Part shown: positions 47,102 through 59,241 of the stretch, piece by piece
Position numbering within the stretch: the first letter of the stretch is position 1
Layout of the letters: every line of letters starts with the position of its first letter
Assembly (NCBI GenBank): GCA_036785705.1
Contig: JAWUZG010000015.1
Location: 4,789,001 to 4,853,000, forward strand
DNA: 64,000 nucleotides
Direction of reading: 5' to 3'
Source: Acanthornis magna
Lineage: Eukaryota > Chordata > Aves > Passeriformes > Acanthizidae
Notes under the pieces: model-generated
Seen by the model: the letters and a program-made list of their open reading frames with translations, nothing else
Told to the model about the DNA's origin: nothing
Database searches by the model: none
Position numbers and translations under genes: made by a program

Positions 47102-50100
47102 GTTTGTTGTAGAGCCAACAGCATGGCAGAAGATATTTATCCTGGCACTTGCTCAACAGCAGTCTCCTCTTGTCTCCTTTGTGGCTCAGAGTGTTGTCAG
47201 TTTTGCAGCTTCAGTACAAGCATGGAAGTATTTGGAACAGAGAGGTAGGTGTTTGCAAGTGATTTCTGAGTATGTTAGAGAAACACACCAGTATCACTGG
47301 TTAGCCCAAGGCAGTCAGTCTGTGTTTTAAGGATGCTGATGGATCTCTGTGCCCTGCCTGGCTGCACAGGGCCATGGGGTATGTGCTCTACAGTGTGAGC
47401 AGGGGATCCAGGGCCCTGCTAACACCACAGACCCCACCAGATGCATTCCAGGCGGTGGGTGGGCAAGCTTCTAGAGCAAAGGATCCTTTTGCTAACAGTG
47501 GTGATTCTTCTTTCCTTTGGAATTAGTGTTCTTCCTCTTACCTTCACTCAACGCTCTGCTCCTGCAGCAGCAGGAGAGAATGAAGAAATTGAGGCAAATT
47601 CCAAGAAATAAGCCAGGGAGGAGCAGCTGGTGTTCAGACAGCACTTCAGTGCACCTTGGCTTTCTGCAGACAGCAGAGTTGTTACTTATGTATTCAGCAC
47701 TCAGCATCTGGGGCACAAAGCCTTAGGGTGAGTAGTGGAGAAAGAGTAAATCAGAGCATGGTAAAACCTGGGGTGAACCACTAAGACACTTCATTTTTTT
47801 CTACTCACTCCACTCCAACAGCACTGTTTGCTGTTTGATCCTATTCCCCCATCCCCTGTTATCTCTTGTGGCTGGGGAAAGCTGAACCACGGGCATGTCA
47901 TGTACAACCAAGACTGGAGTATTTTGGATCCAGCTCCTCTACCTGCTCTTTGCTTAAAACAGTTCTTTAATGCCTTTAGGAAAAGAAATAAGCACAGCCC
48001 CCTGAAGCCCCACAACCCTTGCCTTCTCTTTGAATTTGGCAATCCCTCTCTGTCAAAATTTTCTATGTTGAAACAGCTTTGGGGAAAGGGAAGGTAAAAG
48101 TATCAGATCTCTAAGAAATCTTCTTTTTGCAAAACCATGGATGCAAATGGCTGACTGCCACTGCCACTGTCTCTGAGAAGAGCAGGTGTTGGGACATATC
48201 TTCCCTGGAAGCAAATCCCTCAACTATTGCACACAAAACCCCCCCAAAGATTCATTAAGAAACAAAGACCATCTGCCACTGCTCTGGTATGGAGCAGCAG
48301 ATTTTTTTTAAAGCCAAAGGTGCTTCTAAATCTGACTGAAAGCATGTGACAGAAAACTAGGTCTCACAGTATGGGAGTGATGAGTTTCCTCAATCAGTAT
48401 TTCATTTTTAGCAGAACTTCCTCCATGGCTAGGACAATTACAACAGAAGTCCTTTAAAAAAAAAGTAATACTCGCATTCAGTTCTCCTAGGCAGAGAGCA
48501 GCCTTTCAGAAAGATTTCTGATCCTACAGCACACTTCATGCTGATGCAGTCAGCTCCTGGGATGTCCTGCAGCCTCAGTGTTAAAGCCCCATTTGTCAAG
48601 GATTCTTCTCATGGCTTTGCTCTGAGTTTCTCCAGATATAAAGGCGTCCCCAGATTTAACCCCCTAGGGAAGCTGCTGAAGCAGTTACAGCATATCTTGT
48701 GTATTCAAAACTAAATGGGTTAAGTGTTCCTGAGTCCAAAGTCTTCACCTTTGTTCTTGCAGGGGAACAAAGGTGGCAGCTCTGTTAATGGAGGCCCACA
48801 GCAACTCTGGGAGCAGCTGAAGAACGTGGCTTTGTCTCCTTGCTTTCAAATTCACTGTAATTAATCTTCAGCTCCCACTTACCTTAAGAACAGCCCCGAA
48901 GAACACAGGAGTTCACACCACACTTTGGTGTAGTATTAAGCCTTGAAGTAAACCTGCAAACTTTCCTTGTCCCTGCAGGACTGGGATGTTCTTTCTCAAG
49001 AATAGCACCAAAAAGAGCAGCAGAGGACAAAATGACCCTGAAGGAGTTTTAAAACATGACAAACAGCACGCCAGTGCTTGTCACCCCGAGGCAGAGCTGC
49101 CCTCTGCTCCACGCCCTGATCCCAACCACATGCATGCTCCCTGCTCCTTTCTGAGGGAGATACTGGCACCTACTGGAGACCAGTTATATCCAGGCTGAGG
49201 TGACTGGGAGAAAGGCAAGTATCCTTGTATGAGAAATGAGCAGATTTTGAGAAGGGATGGACTGCCTTGCTGCAGGGGCAGCCCTAGGAAGTGACCTCAG
49301 GCTGGCCCTCCAGGCTGGCTCCAGCCCAGAGAAACACCTGTGTAAACTCTTCCCTTGGAAACGCTGCTGCTGTTTGAAACTCTGCTTACAGGGCCTTTGG
49401 TCAGGAAGGGCTCCTGGTGAAATCCCCTGTATAAAAAGTGCTGGTTACTATTTGTGTAGACAGAAATCCTCCTCTGAAGGAGACCTGCTGAGTATGTAAA
49501 GCAGCAGGATGTCATCCTGCCCCAATTTACAGTGTCTGAGTGTGAGAGAAGGGATTGAAATACAGCTCAGCTCCCCAGTAGTAAGTCAAAAAAGCAGCTT
49601 CAAAGAGTTTATCAACTTCGGTCTCATGTCATCCCACCACTTTTCAACAAGCTGAATTAGCAAATAACTTATGCAAATTAACATTTACAAATATTAACAT
49701 GCGGAGGGAAGTTACTGCAGCAAGGTGCTGCACAGGAGAAAAATCTGTCTCTAGACCTGGCTTTGGGATTGCATGAGCTGGCCATCCCTCAGTGGAAGCC
49801 AGGCAGTGTGTGGAGCTGCTTGCTTGGGCTGTTGGATCTGGAAGAACCATGCAGCTCTGGCCCCTCAGCAGTAAGGGGGTGTCCCTGCCTGGTGAGGTTT
49901 ATTTGAAGTGCCTCTAAATAACGGCACATCTGTTATTTCGAGAAATATCAGCAGTCTCTTACTTAAAATCACCTCTACCAGACCAGATCTGTCGCTAGAC
50001 TGCTAAAGCCTGATGGGAAGGCCCAGACAAGGGGGAAGAGCATCACAGCTCCAGGACACTTTTGCAGGCTTCCCCAGGACAGCTCCAGGCTCAGGCTGGA

Positions 50101-50200
50101 CATGTGGAGATCCCAGACTGCTGACACTCCCTCTGAAGTGGGACTATGTCAGCTGACTTCCCAAGAGAGGACTCGATGCCTTTGTTTCAGAGCAGAGGTA
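47102..50200. other. Intergenic between the neuritin-like gene and SYS1 (convergent 3' ends)
   Basis: No supported coding exon, RNA gene or transposon. The open frames are short and unsupported. Confidence 0.5.
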
Positions 50201-50207
50201 TGAAATG

Positions 50208-50980
50208 TTTATTGTAGGAAATTTTATGTGCCCCAGACAGTGGGCATCTCACAGCCTTGTGTTCTCGGGCTGCATCCTTCTGTTGCCATGGTACAGACAC
50301 TCGTGGTATTCCTTGAAGTGCTCAGCTTCCCAGGAGAGCCGTAACACTCACAGCAACATAATATTTTTATTATTACAAAAGATTTTTCTCAGCAAACTGC
50401 TGTCTGTCACCTCTATGTATCAAACATGGAAACAGCAAACAAACCCATCTAACATTACAGGTTATTTAGTGTCTCAGCTGGTGATTCAGGTAAGTACAAC
50501 TATTTTCTTTCTCCCCATCCATCCATTTCCACAACTCTTTTCCCAACCAAAGCCCAAACAAGTCACAGGTTGGGAGCAGCAGCTCCCAGTCTCACTGTTC
50601 ACCGTGCCACCTCCTGCAGGAGCTGACCATTGTGTTATCCACACAGGGCACTCCCACATCGTTAAATTCCAAATGCTCCTCACACACCAAGTTTTGCTAC
50701 CTGGCTTTTAACAGTCTCATGAGTGAAGAGTTTAAGGGCACACTCTCCATACAGTCATATTAATACTTTGTGTTAACAAAATAAACATCTGCTCCTCCCC
50801 CGTTGTCAGCTGATGCCAGAGGAGATGCTCACACTCATGCAGTCACCGAGGTCCAAAAAAAAAAATTAATCATAAAGTCTAAACAGACCTGCTGTGCTTC
50901 TTCAGGGATGATTCTGAGGCATTGGATGCACTTGTGCTGGAATCAATGACATAACGCAGCATGTTGTTGCCAGAGCCAGT
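50208..50980 (-). other. SYS1: SYS1 3' untranslated region
   Basis: Runs from the SYS1 stop to a minus-strand AATAAA at 50208-50213. Another at 50366-50371 could be used instead. Confidence 0.55.
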
Positions 50981-52652
50981 CTATACGTTGGATTTGGGGG
51001 CAGAGTTGAGGGGGATTTCCCGGAGCTCTATCCTCATGCACAGGTACTCCCCGATGGCTGCCATCAGCGCTGTGCACACGATGTGCACCAGCCACCACGT
51101 CAGCGTTGAGGGGAAGCGCGAGTTGTAGATCCAGCAGCCCAGGAGGTGGAAGAAATGAACGGTGACGGTGAAATCCAGGCACTGCTTCCCTCGGCGGATG
51201 AAGTACAACAAGCCCAGGGCACTGCAACGTAAAGACAAGAGATTAATGAACTCCATCAGACCTATGGAAAAGAGGGTGCAGCAAGAGCTATCAGCAGCTG
51301 AATATGTAGTGGTTTTAGAACTTCTTCAAATCTTTTAAGAAAAGGCCTCTCTCCTGGCAGCTGCAGCAAGACTTACAGGCTTACAGCTTTTTAATTACAT
51401 GATGGCAGGGAAATGAGATTTTAGTGCAGAGAATGGGCAGGAATTTTTAAACTATCTCCCCTAGTAATCTCTGCCCAGTGGCAAAATACATCAGTGTTTA
51501 TAGATCAGTCTTTGCTGAGATCCATTAATTCTAACTTTTAGTAAAATCTCTCACAGAGGCAAATCTCATTCCCAGCTGGGAAACTGAGGCAGCAAAGTGA
51601 AATGACTTTTCCAGGTTCTAGAAAGCCAAGAGTCAGGAGTTTCTAACTGCCCTCAGCAGATATGGGAGATGTTTGGAGAGAGGCAGTACACCACACTGAA
51701 TTATTTTACAGCTTAATGGTACGAAAGGACAAGATGCAGGTGCTCCAGCTAGCTGCAGACTTACCAGGTGAGTGCATTGAGGATGAAAGCCATCATGGAG
51801 AGCCTCCCCGGCGGGGTTGAGAAGCCTAAAATCTACATGGGACTATTAGTAGGTACCCGCGGCACAAATCGCAGCCCGAAATCTCCCGTGGCGCAGCCCT
51901 GCATGGATCAGGATCTACACGAGGAGCTGGGCATGTCTGGGGGCATGCCTGTCTGTCTGGGGGCACCTATGGGAAAGGGAAAGGTCTGGCTCTGTGCTGA
52001 GGGGAACGACCTAAGCTGGGGGTGGAGCGTGTGTGTCCATACTGGGGCTACCTCCAGGGGAGGAGGAGTTGTCTTTATGCTGAGGGTACCTATACAGGGT
52101 GTCTCTGTACGGGGGCATCACCTATACAGTGAGGTGTTTTCTCTCTATACGGGGGTACCACCTGTACACGGGGTCTGTCTCTGTAGGGGGGCTACCGCCC
52201 ACGCACATCCGAGTGCTGTCTCTACCCCGGGGTGCCACCTATTTAAAGGGACAACTCCACCTCCCTACCGGGGCACCTAACACAAGGCAGCGGGTCTATG
52301 TCCTGGGGGGCTGCTACAAGGGCTAGGGAAGCTCAGCGCCCACACGGGGGTGCTCCCTGGGCAGGGGGCTGTCCCCAACACCGGGAATGCCGACACGGGA
52401 GAGTGGTCTGTCCCCCGCAGGAGAGCCCCAGCAAGTCCCCCCCGCTCCAGGGGCCTGTGCCCACGGCGACTTCCCGGGGCGCGCCCTCACCTCGTCGCTG
52501 AAGACCTGTTGGAGGGAGGGCCCGGTGCTGCCCAGGGTGCCGAGGAGGGCGAGCCAGAGCCCGAGGGAGCTGTAGTATCCCGCCTGCAGCAGCACCATCT
52601 GCGCCACGATCAGCGCGGGGTCCCACACGTAGCTGCGGAACTGCGCCGCCAT
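50981..52652 (-). CDS. SYS1: SYS1 Golgi trafficking protein (complete, 3 exons)
   Basis: Multi-pass Golgi membrane protein that recruits the small GTPase ARFRP1 to the trans-Golgi, upstream of ARL1 and golgin recruitment. Coding exons in transcript order: 52491-52652, 51765-51832, 50981-51221. The sum is 471 bases, 156 residues plus stop, the length I recall for human SYS1. It begins MAAQFRSYVWDPALI. It has about four hydrophobic spans (around residues 18-40, 62-85, 90-115 and 118-138), the RRGKQCLDFTVTVHFFHLLG block and the conserved C-terminus EIPLNSAPKSNV. All introns are GT-AG. The ATG at 52652 is in good context (GCGATGG) inside a CpG-rich block. Confidence 0.98.
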
Positions 52653-52754
52653 CGCCCGCCCGCCGCCCGCGACGGAAGTGCCGCCGCCGCCGCGCGACAG
52701 CGCCCCCTGGCGGGCGGGAGGACCTGGTGCTGCCCCGGGCCCCGCCCGCTGCCC
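52440..52754 (-). promoter_or_regulatory. SYS1: CpG-rich promoter and first coding exon of SYS1
   Basis: CpG-dense segment around the SYS1 ATG with CCGCCGCCGCCGCG and CGCCCGCCGCCCGC runs upstream of it. The minisatellite at 52755 limits it, so the proximal promoter is probably only about 100 bases before the start codon, or includes the repeat. Confidence 0.6.
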
Positions 52755-53225
52755 CCGATCCCGATCCCCGCTCCATCCCGACCCCGCTCCATCCCGACCC
52801 CCGCTCCATCTCAATCCCGATCCCGCTCCATCCCGACCCCCGCTCCATCTCAATCCCGATCCCGCTCCATCCCGACCCCCGCTCCATCTCAATCCCGATC
52901 CCGCTCCATCCCGACCCCCGCTCCATCCCGATCCCGCTCCATCCCGACCTCTACTCGATCCCGACCCCCGCTCCATCCCGACCCCCGCTCCATCTCAATC
53001 CTGATCCCGCTCCATCCTGACCCCCGCTCCATCTCAATCCTGACCCCCGCTCCATCCTGACCCCCGCTCCATCCCGATCCCGCTCCATCCCGACCTCTAC
53101 TCGATCCCGATCCCGCTCCATCCCGACCCTCGCTCGATCCCGATCCCACTCCATCCCGACCCCGCTCCATCCCGCCCCCTCTCCATCCCGACCCCTCTCC
53201 ATCCCGCCCCCGCTCCATCCCGACC
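52755..53225. repeat. GC-rich minisatellite upstream of SYS1 (39-bp period)
   Basis: Tandem array built from variants of CGCTCCATCCCGACCCC alternating with CTCAATCCCGATCC. Identical phases recur at 52804, 52843 and 52882, giving a 39-base period, with more irregular spacing beyond. One strand is C-rich. The SYS1 sense strand carries repeated GGG runs separated by 2-7 bases. Long open frames across it are artefacts of the repeat. Confidence 0.95.
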
Positions 53226-56200
53226 CCAGACCCCTGACCCCCGCCTGGTCTGTGACCAGCACCAGCTCTCTCACATCTGCCTGCCCAGGGCATCCCCAGC
53301 CCTGTTCCCTGCCCTGGGTCAGTGCCTTCAGTAACTTCGCTAAAAGTTGCATAAAAGACAGAGTCCCCCGTACTCCGCCCTACCCCTTCTGTGATCTTCT
53401 CTTGGCTGCGGGGGCTCGTTTTGATGGCCTCAGTGAGCCGCTGTGTTTGCATGGCTTCAGGTATGAGAATTGTCACTGCCTGAACAGTGAAATTCCCAGG
53501 GCTGTGTGGGACAACAGAGGGTTTTGGAGATAAGGCTTCCCCAGCCCCTGTCCCTGCCCATCTGTGCTGGTGTCAGTGTGTTCAATAACTTGGCTGAGCA
53601 GCCCTTGCTAAAGACACAAATACCAACCATACAAGAAATTATTGTCCTTGGGAATTTCCTTTCATTTCTAGGCCAGTTCCTGTAGGCGCTGAGGCTCTTG
53701 GCAGCTGCTGCCCAGCTGTGCTCATTTTAGCTTCAGGCCATCGGGCACCAGGATATTGTTCTGAGTCCTGGTATGCCCTGGCAGCACCTTTCCGTTACAG
53801 GGCTGGGTTGGATTCTTTTGGGAGGTTTCTTCTGCTACGTGGTTTCTTCTGTTTGGCCTCGTGAAATGGCCAAAGTCCCTCATGCTCCACTGTACCTCTT
53901 CTATCAGCAGCTTTCGGCTGCTGGGGCTCATTGTGAGCTGTCCTGCTTGTTTGGCTTCAGGTATAAGAATTGTCACTGACTTAACAGCAAAATCCCCAAG
54001 TCTGTGTGGGACAACGGAGCATTTTGGAGATGAGCTCTTGGCTGGAAAAAGGAGAGGAGGCACCCCCAGGCTGTTTTGGTGGATGAGGGAGTTGCCATAA
54101 GAGCTGTTTTCACCTGGAAAGGAGAGGAGGAGGAAAAAAGGGGGAATCCAGCTTCTATGGGAGGTGGTAGGCTCACATCAGTCGTGGGTGTGGAATATGC
54201 TGGCTATGGGAACGCAGATTATGATCTCTGACGGGCTCTCATGACGTTTTTTCCATGCCTCTTATGGGAAGTTCCCTCTGCAGCTTTGCTTTCCTTTCCT
54301 CATTCTGTGAATTTCACTATGCTGAGCCAGGTTTGACACATTTTGTTCCCTGTTCCCGGGCTATCTCCTAGGAAGGATTGTGCAAGGCAGAGGCATGTGT
54401 GTGGTGGACGTGGGCCACTGCTGCTGTGTTCTCACTTAGGCCTTTGGAGAACTTATTTTTGCAGAAGCTCCAGCCTTAGCCAGTGCAGAAGTGAACAGGG
54501 GAAAATCCCAGCCCTGTCAGGGCTGTCTGCTGCCAACACATTGCTGAGCATAAGTTGTGACACTCAACACTTCCTCTGTTAATTCTTGGTAGACATTGGT
54601 TTCCTTTCCTGAAATCTGCTGTGTTTGACTCTCAGAGACATGCAAGCCATCGCTTCAATATTAATTCTGACTTACGTCTTTCTTTTATAGTCCCTCATAG
54701 GACTAACTTTCCTTTGCCAGCAAAAATTTTGGCAGTTGAGACAAAGCTGAGTAAAACTCCCAGCTAGCGTAAGGTAGGACTGTTGGTGTCATTACTGGGT
54801 GTCTTTGCACAGTCAAATATCTGATTTACCCAAAAGTCCAGGGTATCACAAGATGCAAGCTGGTGTTTTGGGAGGTGTTGACTCAAATTTCTTTGGAATT
54901 TGAGGCTCCTCCCTGCTTGATTGCTGCCCTGTGACTGAAGGCATTGCATGCACACGGCAGCAGCCGAGGCTGAGATGTGATTTGAGGCTCCCTCCTGTTA
55001 TGGGTGGGCAGAGTACCCATATGGACACCATGAAGTGCTGTGGCACAAAGACGTTTGTGCTGCGACTCAACTGCAGTCCAGTTTGGGAACTTGTTTCCTG
55101 ACTGACTTTGTGATGGCATCTTGCATGGTCATGTCTGTTTGTCCATGCTCCTGATCTGGCTGTCTCTCCTCTCCAGGCTGTTCCAGCATAGAGCACTGTG
55201 TCCTTCTCATGGAAAAGAGGCTGTTCTCCCTATGGGGTGCCTTGTCCTACCCCTGCCCTGTGGAATAAGGTTTAAAGCAGACCTGGAAAGCAAACAGTAC
55301 TGGGGAATTAAATGGCATTCTTAATTCCTCTTTTCTTCCTCTTCTGTTTAAACAAAAAGTTGGAGACAGCTGTGAAGCGAACATGTGTTAAAGGGGAAAA
55401 GGATGTTGAAACACAGAGACCATGATTAATAGGGTGCCGCAGTGGGTGCTGCTTGCCTGACTTCTGGTTAGGGTGTCCTTTTTAACCAGTGACTGTTCTG
55501 TGTGTGACACCTGCATGTTGTGAAGGGCAGCAGGTGGACAGAGAAGTGGCGATATGCCCAGGACACAGCAGATGACTTGAGGGTGTAGCCAGATCACATG
55601 AAACTATTGTGGTCACTTCTTTATCAGGAGCGTAGGAAAAGAATGCCCTATTTAGCCAGAGATTCTTTCCGTAAGAAATAGCTGTCTAGGAGGGTATTGT
55701 TTTTCCTCCCCAGGAATCATTGCCTAAAACAGGAAGCTGTTTATTTAGGTGATCCGTATTTTACCAGCTGGTGTACAAAGGGCGGTGCTGTCTGAATGAT
55801 CTTTGCTTGAGTTCATTTCCCTCTTGACAGGAGGGTAGGACTTGTGCTAAGGTCACTTTTGCTAAAGGGACAGTTAAGGCTAAGAGCACACATTTCCAGA
55901 ATAACTCGGCATTAAGTGGCTAAAACCATGGGATGTGAGTTTTCAGTCACTCCTCTTCATCCACCCACGTGGTGTGCAGGTGTGTTTTTTCCAGAGTTCA
56001 GTGCACTGAATGGACTTTGGGAGTTAGGATTTTTTAAAACTCTGCTTAAGGTTTCTTTGTGCTTGAAAATCCTGCTCTGAGCTTGCTTTAAAATCTGCCT
56101 GTAGGAACTGTGCTGAGCTTGGCTGGAGAATCTCTTTTCCTGATTAGTGCAGTAGAATTTATGATCAAGAGTTGTCCAAAGGGCACATGGCCTTCTCAAG

Positions 56201-58548
56201 ATTATCTAGACACTTCCTGATGTACCACGTAAAAGTGTGATTCCCCTCACCCTCCAAATGTGTGGTATTTTGACACTCCATTCCACTTACAGCATGTTTA
56301 TGTTGTGTTGGTAAGTGACAGCTGTTTATTTTTATTTTCAACATGAGGGTTAAGCAACCCTTCATTGCTGAGCACTAGGTTAGGAACAATGGTGGCCAGC
56401 CCGTGTTATTTCTCTGCCAACTGTAACTTTTGTATGGAGAAAGCAACTGACACACCTTGAATGTGAGAATTCATTGCCCAGAACAAATGTGTTTCTCAAC
56501 ATGCATTTTATTTTCCTTCTGCTTCTCTCCCTTGTAATGAGGTTTCAGGAAAGAACATTTCCGTGGTGCATTTTTGCTCTCTGGGCCCATTTGTCCTGTT
56601 GCTCTCTGTGAGTGTCATATACCCACAGATTTTCTGCATTATTCCAGAGAGAGGAGGTTGTCAGCATTTTGAAAGGGAGCACTTGAAGGGCAAAATGAAG
56701 GCAGCTGTTTTATGGTAATGAGTTCACAGAACCATATTATGATTTTTATGGCTGCATTTCCTCTCATTCTCTTGAGATACAGTCACAGAAAATTTCCGTG
56801 TGTGTGAGGAAGGGAGGTGGATCTACACAATGCACTTTGAAAATGCCATCAGAAAAGTTACATAAAATTGTTCTCAAGGTTGAAAGGTACATTAGGATTA
56901 AGTGTCATTTTCTCTTCTGCTTCCAAATGCCCAAGATTAGTTTGCTTGAAGGATTGTGCATGCAGGTGTGACTTGGATGGAGAATGTGTGTGGTCCCTGG
57001 GCCAGGCAGACTGACTCTTCTCCATCCTATCACAACAGAAATTCCCTGAAAGGGAAAACACCATCCTGTGCCATGCAAAGGGATGTTTTAGTGGAGGGGG
57101 TGTGTGTTGAGTGGTATGATAACCAGCAGCTCGGTGTATGGTGCTTGCTTGGAGAGGAAGTTAACAGGTGAGTGATCAGTGTTTGTAGCCACAATACAGA
57201 AAGCTGGTTTTGAAAGAGTCTTTGTGGTGGCTGCTTTACCTGGAAGGAGGTGTAGAGAGGTCATGGCTACATGCACACAAATACAGGTGGCATTTAGGGG
57301 ACATGGAGTACTTCTGGCCACCTTGTGCTGCAGAGGCTGTCTCCCGTCTGGCAGATGTCTTGGTATGGATCACTCTGCGCATTTAACCCAATCTGTGTGC
57401 TCTAGGTCCTCACCATCTACTGCTCCCCACCTCTGCTGAGCATCCAGAGCTGGAGATTTATGGGAGCTGGGCTTCCTGGCTGCACCACGAGTGATTTTTA
57501 TCAGTTCCTCTGTGTGATGAAGTGAGGGTAATAAGGAAGGGTAGTAACCCAGCCTGCAGCGCAGATCCCTCCCTCATGGCCTTGGATGCTGAGGTGAACT
57601 AAAAGGTTAGTGACACATAGCTGTCCCCAGCACAGGGGGTCATGTCCTACAGGAAACTGCCCCACAGCCTGCTCCAGGTTGGTTCCTACCATTACCTGCA
57701 TGTGTGCTGTCCTCAGATCTTACCTATTTTTTAAGCCCTGAGCAGTGTTCCTTGTCACTTCATATTATGCCAAGAGGCTCCATCCACAGGGGGCTCAGCA
57801 CGGTGCTGCCGGGAGATCCTCCCGCCAGTGATCGTGTGTGTCGGAATGGTCCTAGCAAACACTGAGGACATGTCTGGATCTCAGCCCACACCCTCTGTAG
57901 CTGTTTGCTCCCAAAGGAACAGGCAGTTGGAAAAGCTGCTCCACCTTAGGGACCTTTTTGATTTGAGGTGGGACAGGGGGAAAGCAGCAAGTTCTCTCAG
58001 GATAACTTCGTAGTGCTGGAGCAGGCTGAGAACCAGATCAAGTGGAGCTGGTATCTGTACCTGGCAGGTGGGATCATGGCACACATGATTTCCTGAGCAT
58101 TGCTTCCCTGTTAGGGAAATATATTTTCTCTGCAAACTAGAACCCAAGCGCAAATTGATGTGGCTGCAGTGTGAGCACGGAGCCGTACTGTTACGGTATT
58201 TCAGTTGCCCCTCGGGTTAAGGGGCCGAAATAGGTACTGTCAAGCAAATTGTTATGGCCAGGCAAAGTTATTAATGTGAGAAGTGAAATGGAAATAGCCA
58301 AACTGTGCTGTTGGATTTTCCCCCCTCTTTATCAGTGTGGGGTTTTTGCGCTTGCCGCTTACACAGAAGATTGAGGGAGCGGTTTCGTGTTCCACCCCCG
58401 ACGTGCCCCGAGTGATGTAACACCCCTCCGGATAACCGCAGCGGCGACACGCTGCCAGGGACAGGGACTCGCTCTCGGTTTTCTGTAAATGTGAGACTGT
58501 CACTTGTGGAATGCTGCGAAAGCGGATGCTGCGTGCCCGCTCGCACCA
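53226..58548. other. Intergenic between SYS1 and SDC4 (divergent)
   Basis: Contains the diverged repeats at 53284-54035 and otherwise no gene or transposon that I recognise. The right part, from about 54100 to 58200, is ordinary sequence of mixed composition. Confidence 0.5.
53284..54035. repeat. Diverged tandem repeat, about 250-bp units
   Basis: The 79 bases at 53453-53531 and 53953-54031 align without gaps and are about 86% identical by hand count, exactly 500 bases apart. Sequence at 53533-53600 resembles the start of the first unit (CCCCAGCCC...GTCAGTG...TTCA.TAACTT), placing a further unit start about 250 bases on. I therefore see two clear copies and a weaker third between them. The family is unknown to me. 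Confidence 0.7.
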
Positions 58549-58813
58549 CTTTCCCTTTCCCTCCTTCTTCCCCCCGCTTTCCCTTCCCCCTTTTCCTTTT
58601 CCCCCTCCTTTCACTTCTCCCCCCGCCCTTTCGCTTTCCCCTTCCCCCCATTTTCACTTTTCTCTCGCCTTTCCCATCCTTTTCCTCCTTTCCTTTTCTC
58701 CTGACCCCTTTCTCCCTGCCTTTTCCCCCCCTTCCCTCCCTCCCTTTTCTCCCCCTCTCTCTTTTTTCCTTCATCCCCTTTCCCTTTCTCCCCTCTCTCT
58801 CCTTTCCCCGCAC
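58549..58813. repeat. Polypyrimidine/polypurine tract upstream of SDC4
   Basis: About 265 bases of nearly uninterrupted C and T on the plus strand, with mixed TTTCCC and CCCTTT units and only occasional purines, ending some 290 bases before the likely SDC4 start site. The minus-strand Lys/Gly/Glu open frame here is low-complexity artefact. Confidence 0.95.
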
Positions 58814-58819
58814 TGCCCA

Positions 58820-59166
58820 TGACTCAGTGGCGGTGCCGCCGGCAGCGCGGGGCTCCCATCCGCGCCCAGCGGGTTCCGCACCCGCGCAGCCGGACCCGGC
58901 CCCGGCCCGCTCCGCGTCCCCCCGCGGTGTCCCCGCACCGGCCAGCCCCGGTGTCGGTGTCAGATGCGCAGGGCAGATCGCAGCGCCCAGCTCCCCGCGG
59001 CTGCGGAGCGGGGCCGGGGCATTCCCGGCGGGGCGGGGGCAGCGCCGCTCCGCCCCGCGGACCGCGCCGGCTCTATAAGAGCGGAGGCAGCGGCGGGGCA
59101 CGGCCACAGCGCGTTTCGGTCGGATCGGGGGTTGTGTCTCCTCGTGTGTCCTGGCAGAGCCCAGCC
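58820..59166 (+). promoter_or_regulatory. SDC4: SDC4 promoter and 5' UTR
   Basis: CpG-rich block with a TATA box (TATAAG at 59074-59079), a GGCGGGGCGGGGGC Sp1-type box just upstream (about 59028-59041) and a perfect AP-1 site TGACTCA at 58820-58826. A TATA box here predicts initiation near 59104 and a 5' UTR of about 60 bases before the ATG at 59167. Confidence 0.75.
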
Positions 59167-59241
59167 ATGCCGCTGCCCCGCGTCCCGCTGCGCGCCGCGC
59201 TGCTGCTCGGCCTCCTCCTGCGAGCCGCCGCCGCCGAGTCG
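59167..59241 (+). CDS. SDC4: SDC4 (syndecan-4) exon 1, signal peptide (3' partial)
   Basis: Codes 25 residues, MPLPRVPLRAALLLGL... ending AAAAES, then a strict donor (TCG|GTGAGT) in phase 0. This is a cleavable signal peptide; human SDC4 exon 1 likewise ends just after an AES motif. Syndecan-4 is a transmembrane heparan sulfate proteoglycan that works with integrins at focal adhesions. The exon alone would not identify the gene. The call rests on the signal peptide, the exon end and the position beside SYS1, its neighbour in human. The ectodomain, membrane and cytoplasmic exons lie beyond the window. Confidence 0.85.

Noticed and set aside
52323..53476. Several 130-240-residue frames with repeated Ser/Pro or Gly/Arg units
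   Set aside because: They translate the 39-bp minisatellite and occur in several frames and both strands, as expected for a tandem repeat rather than a gene.
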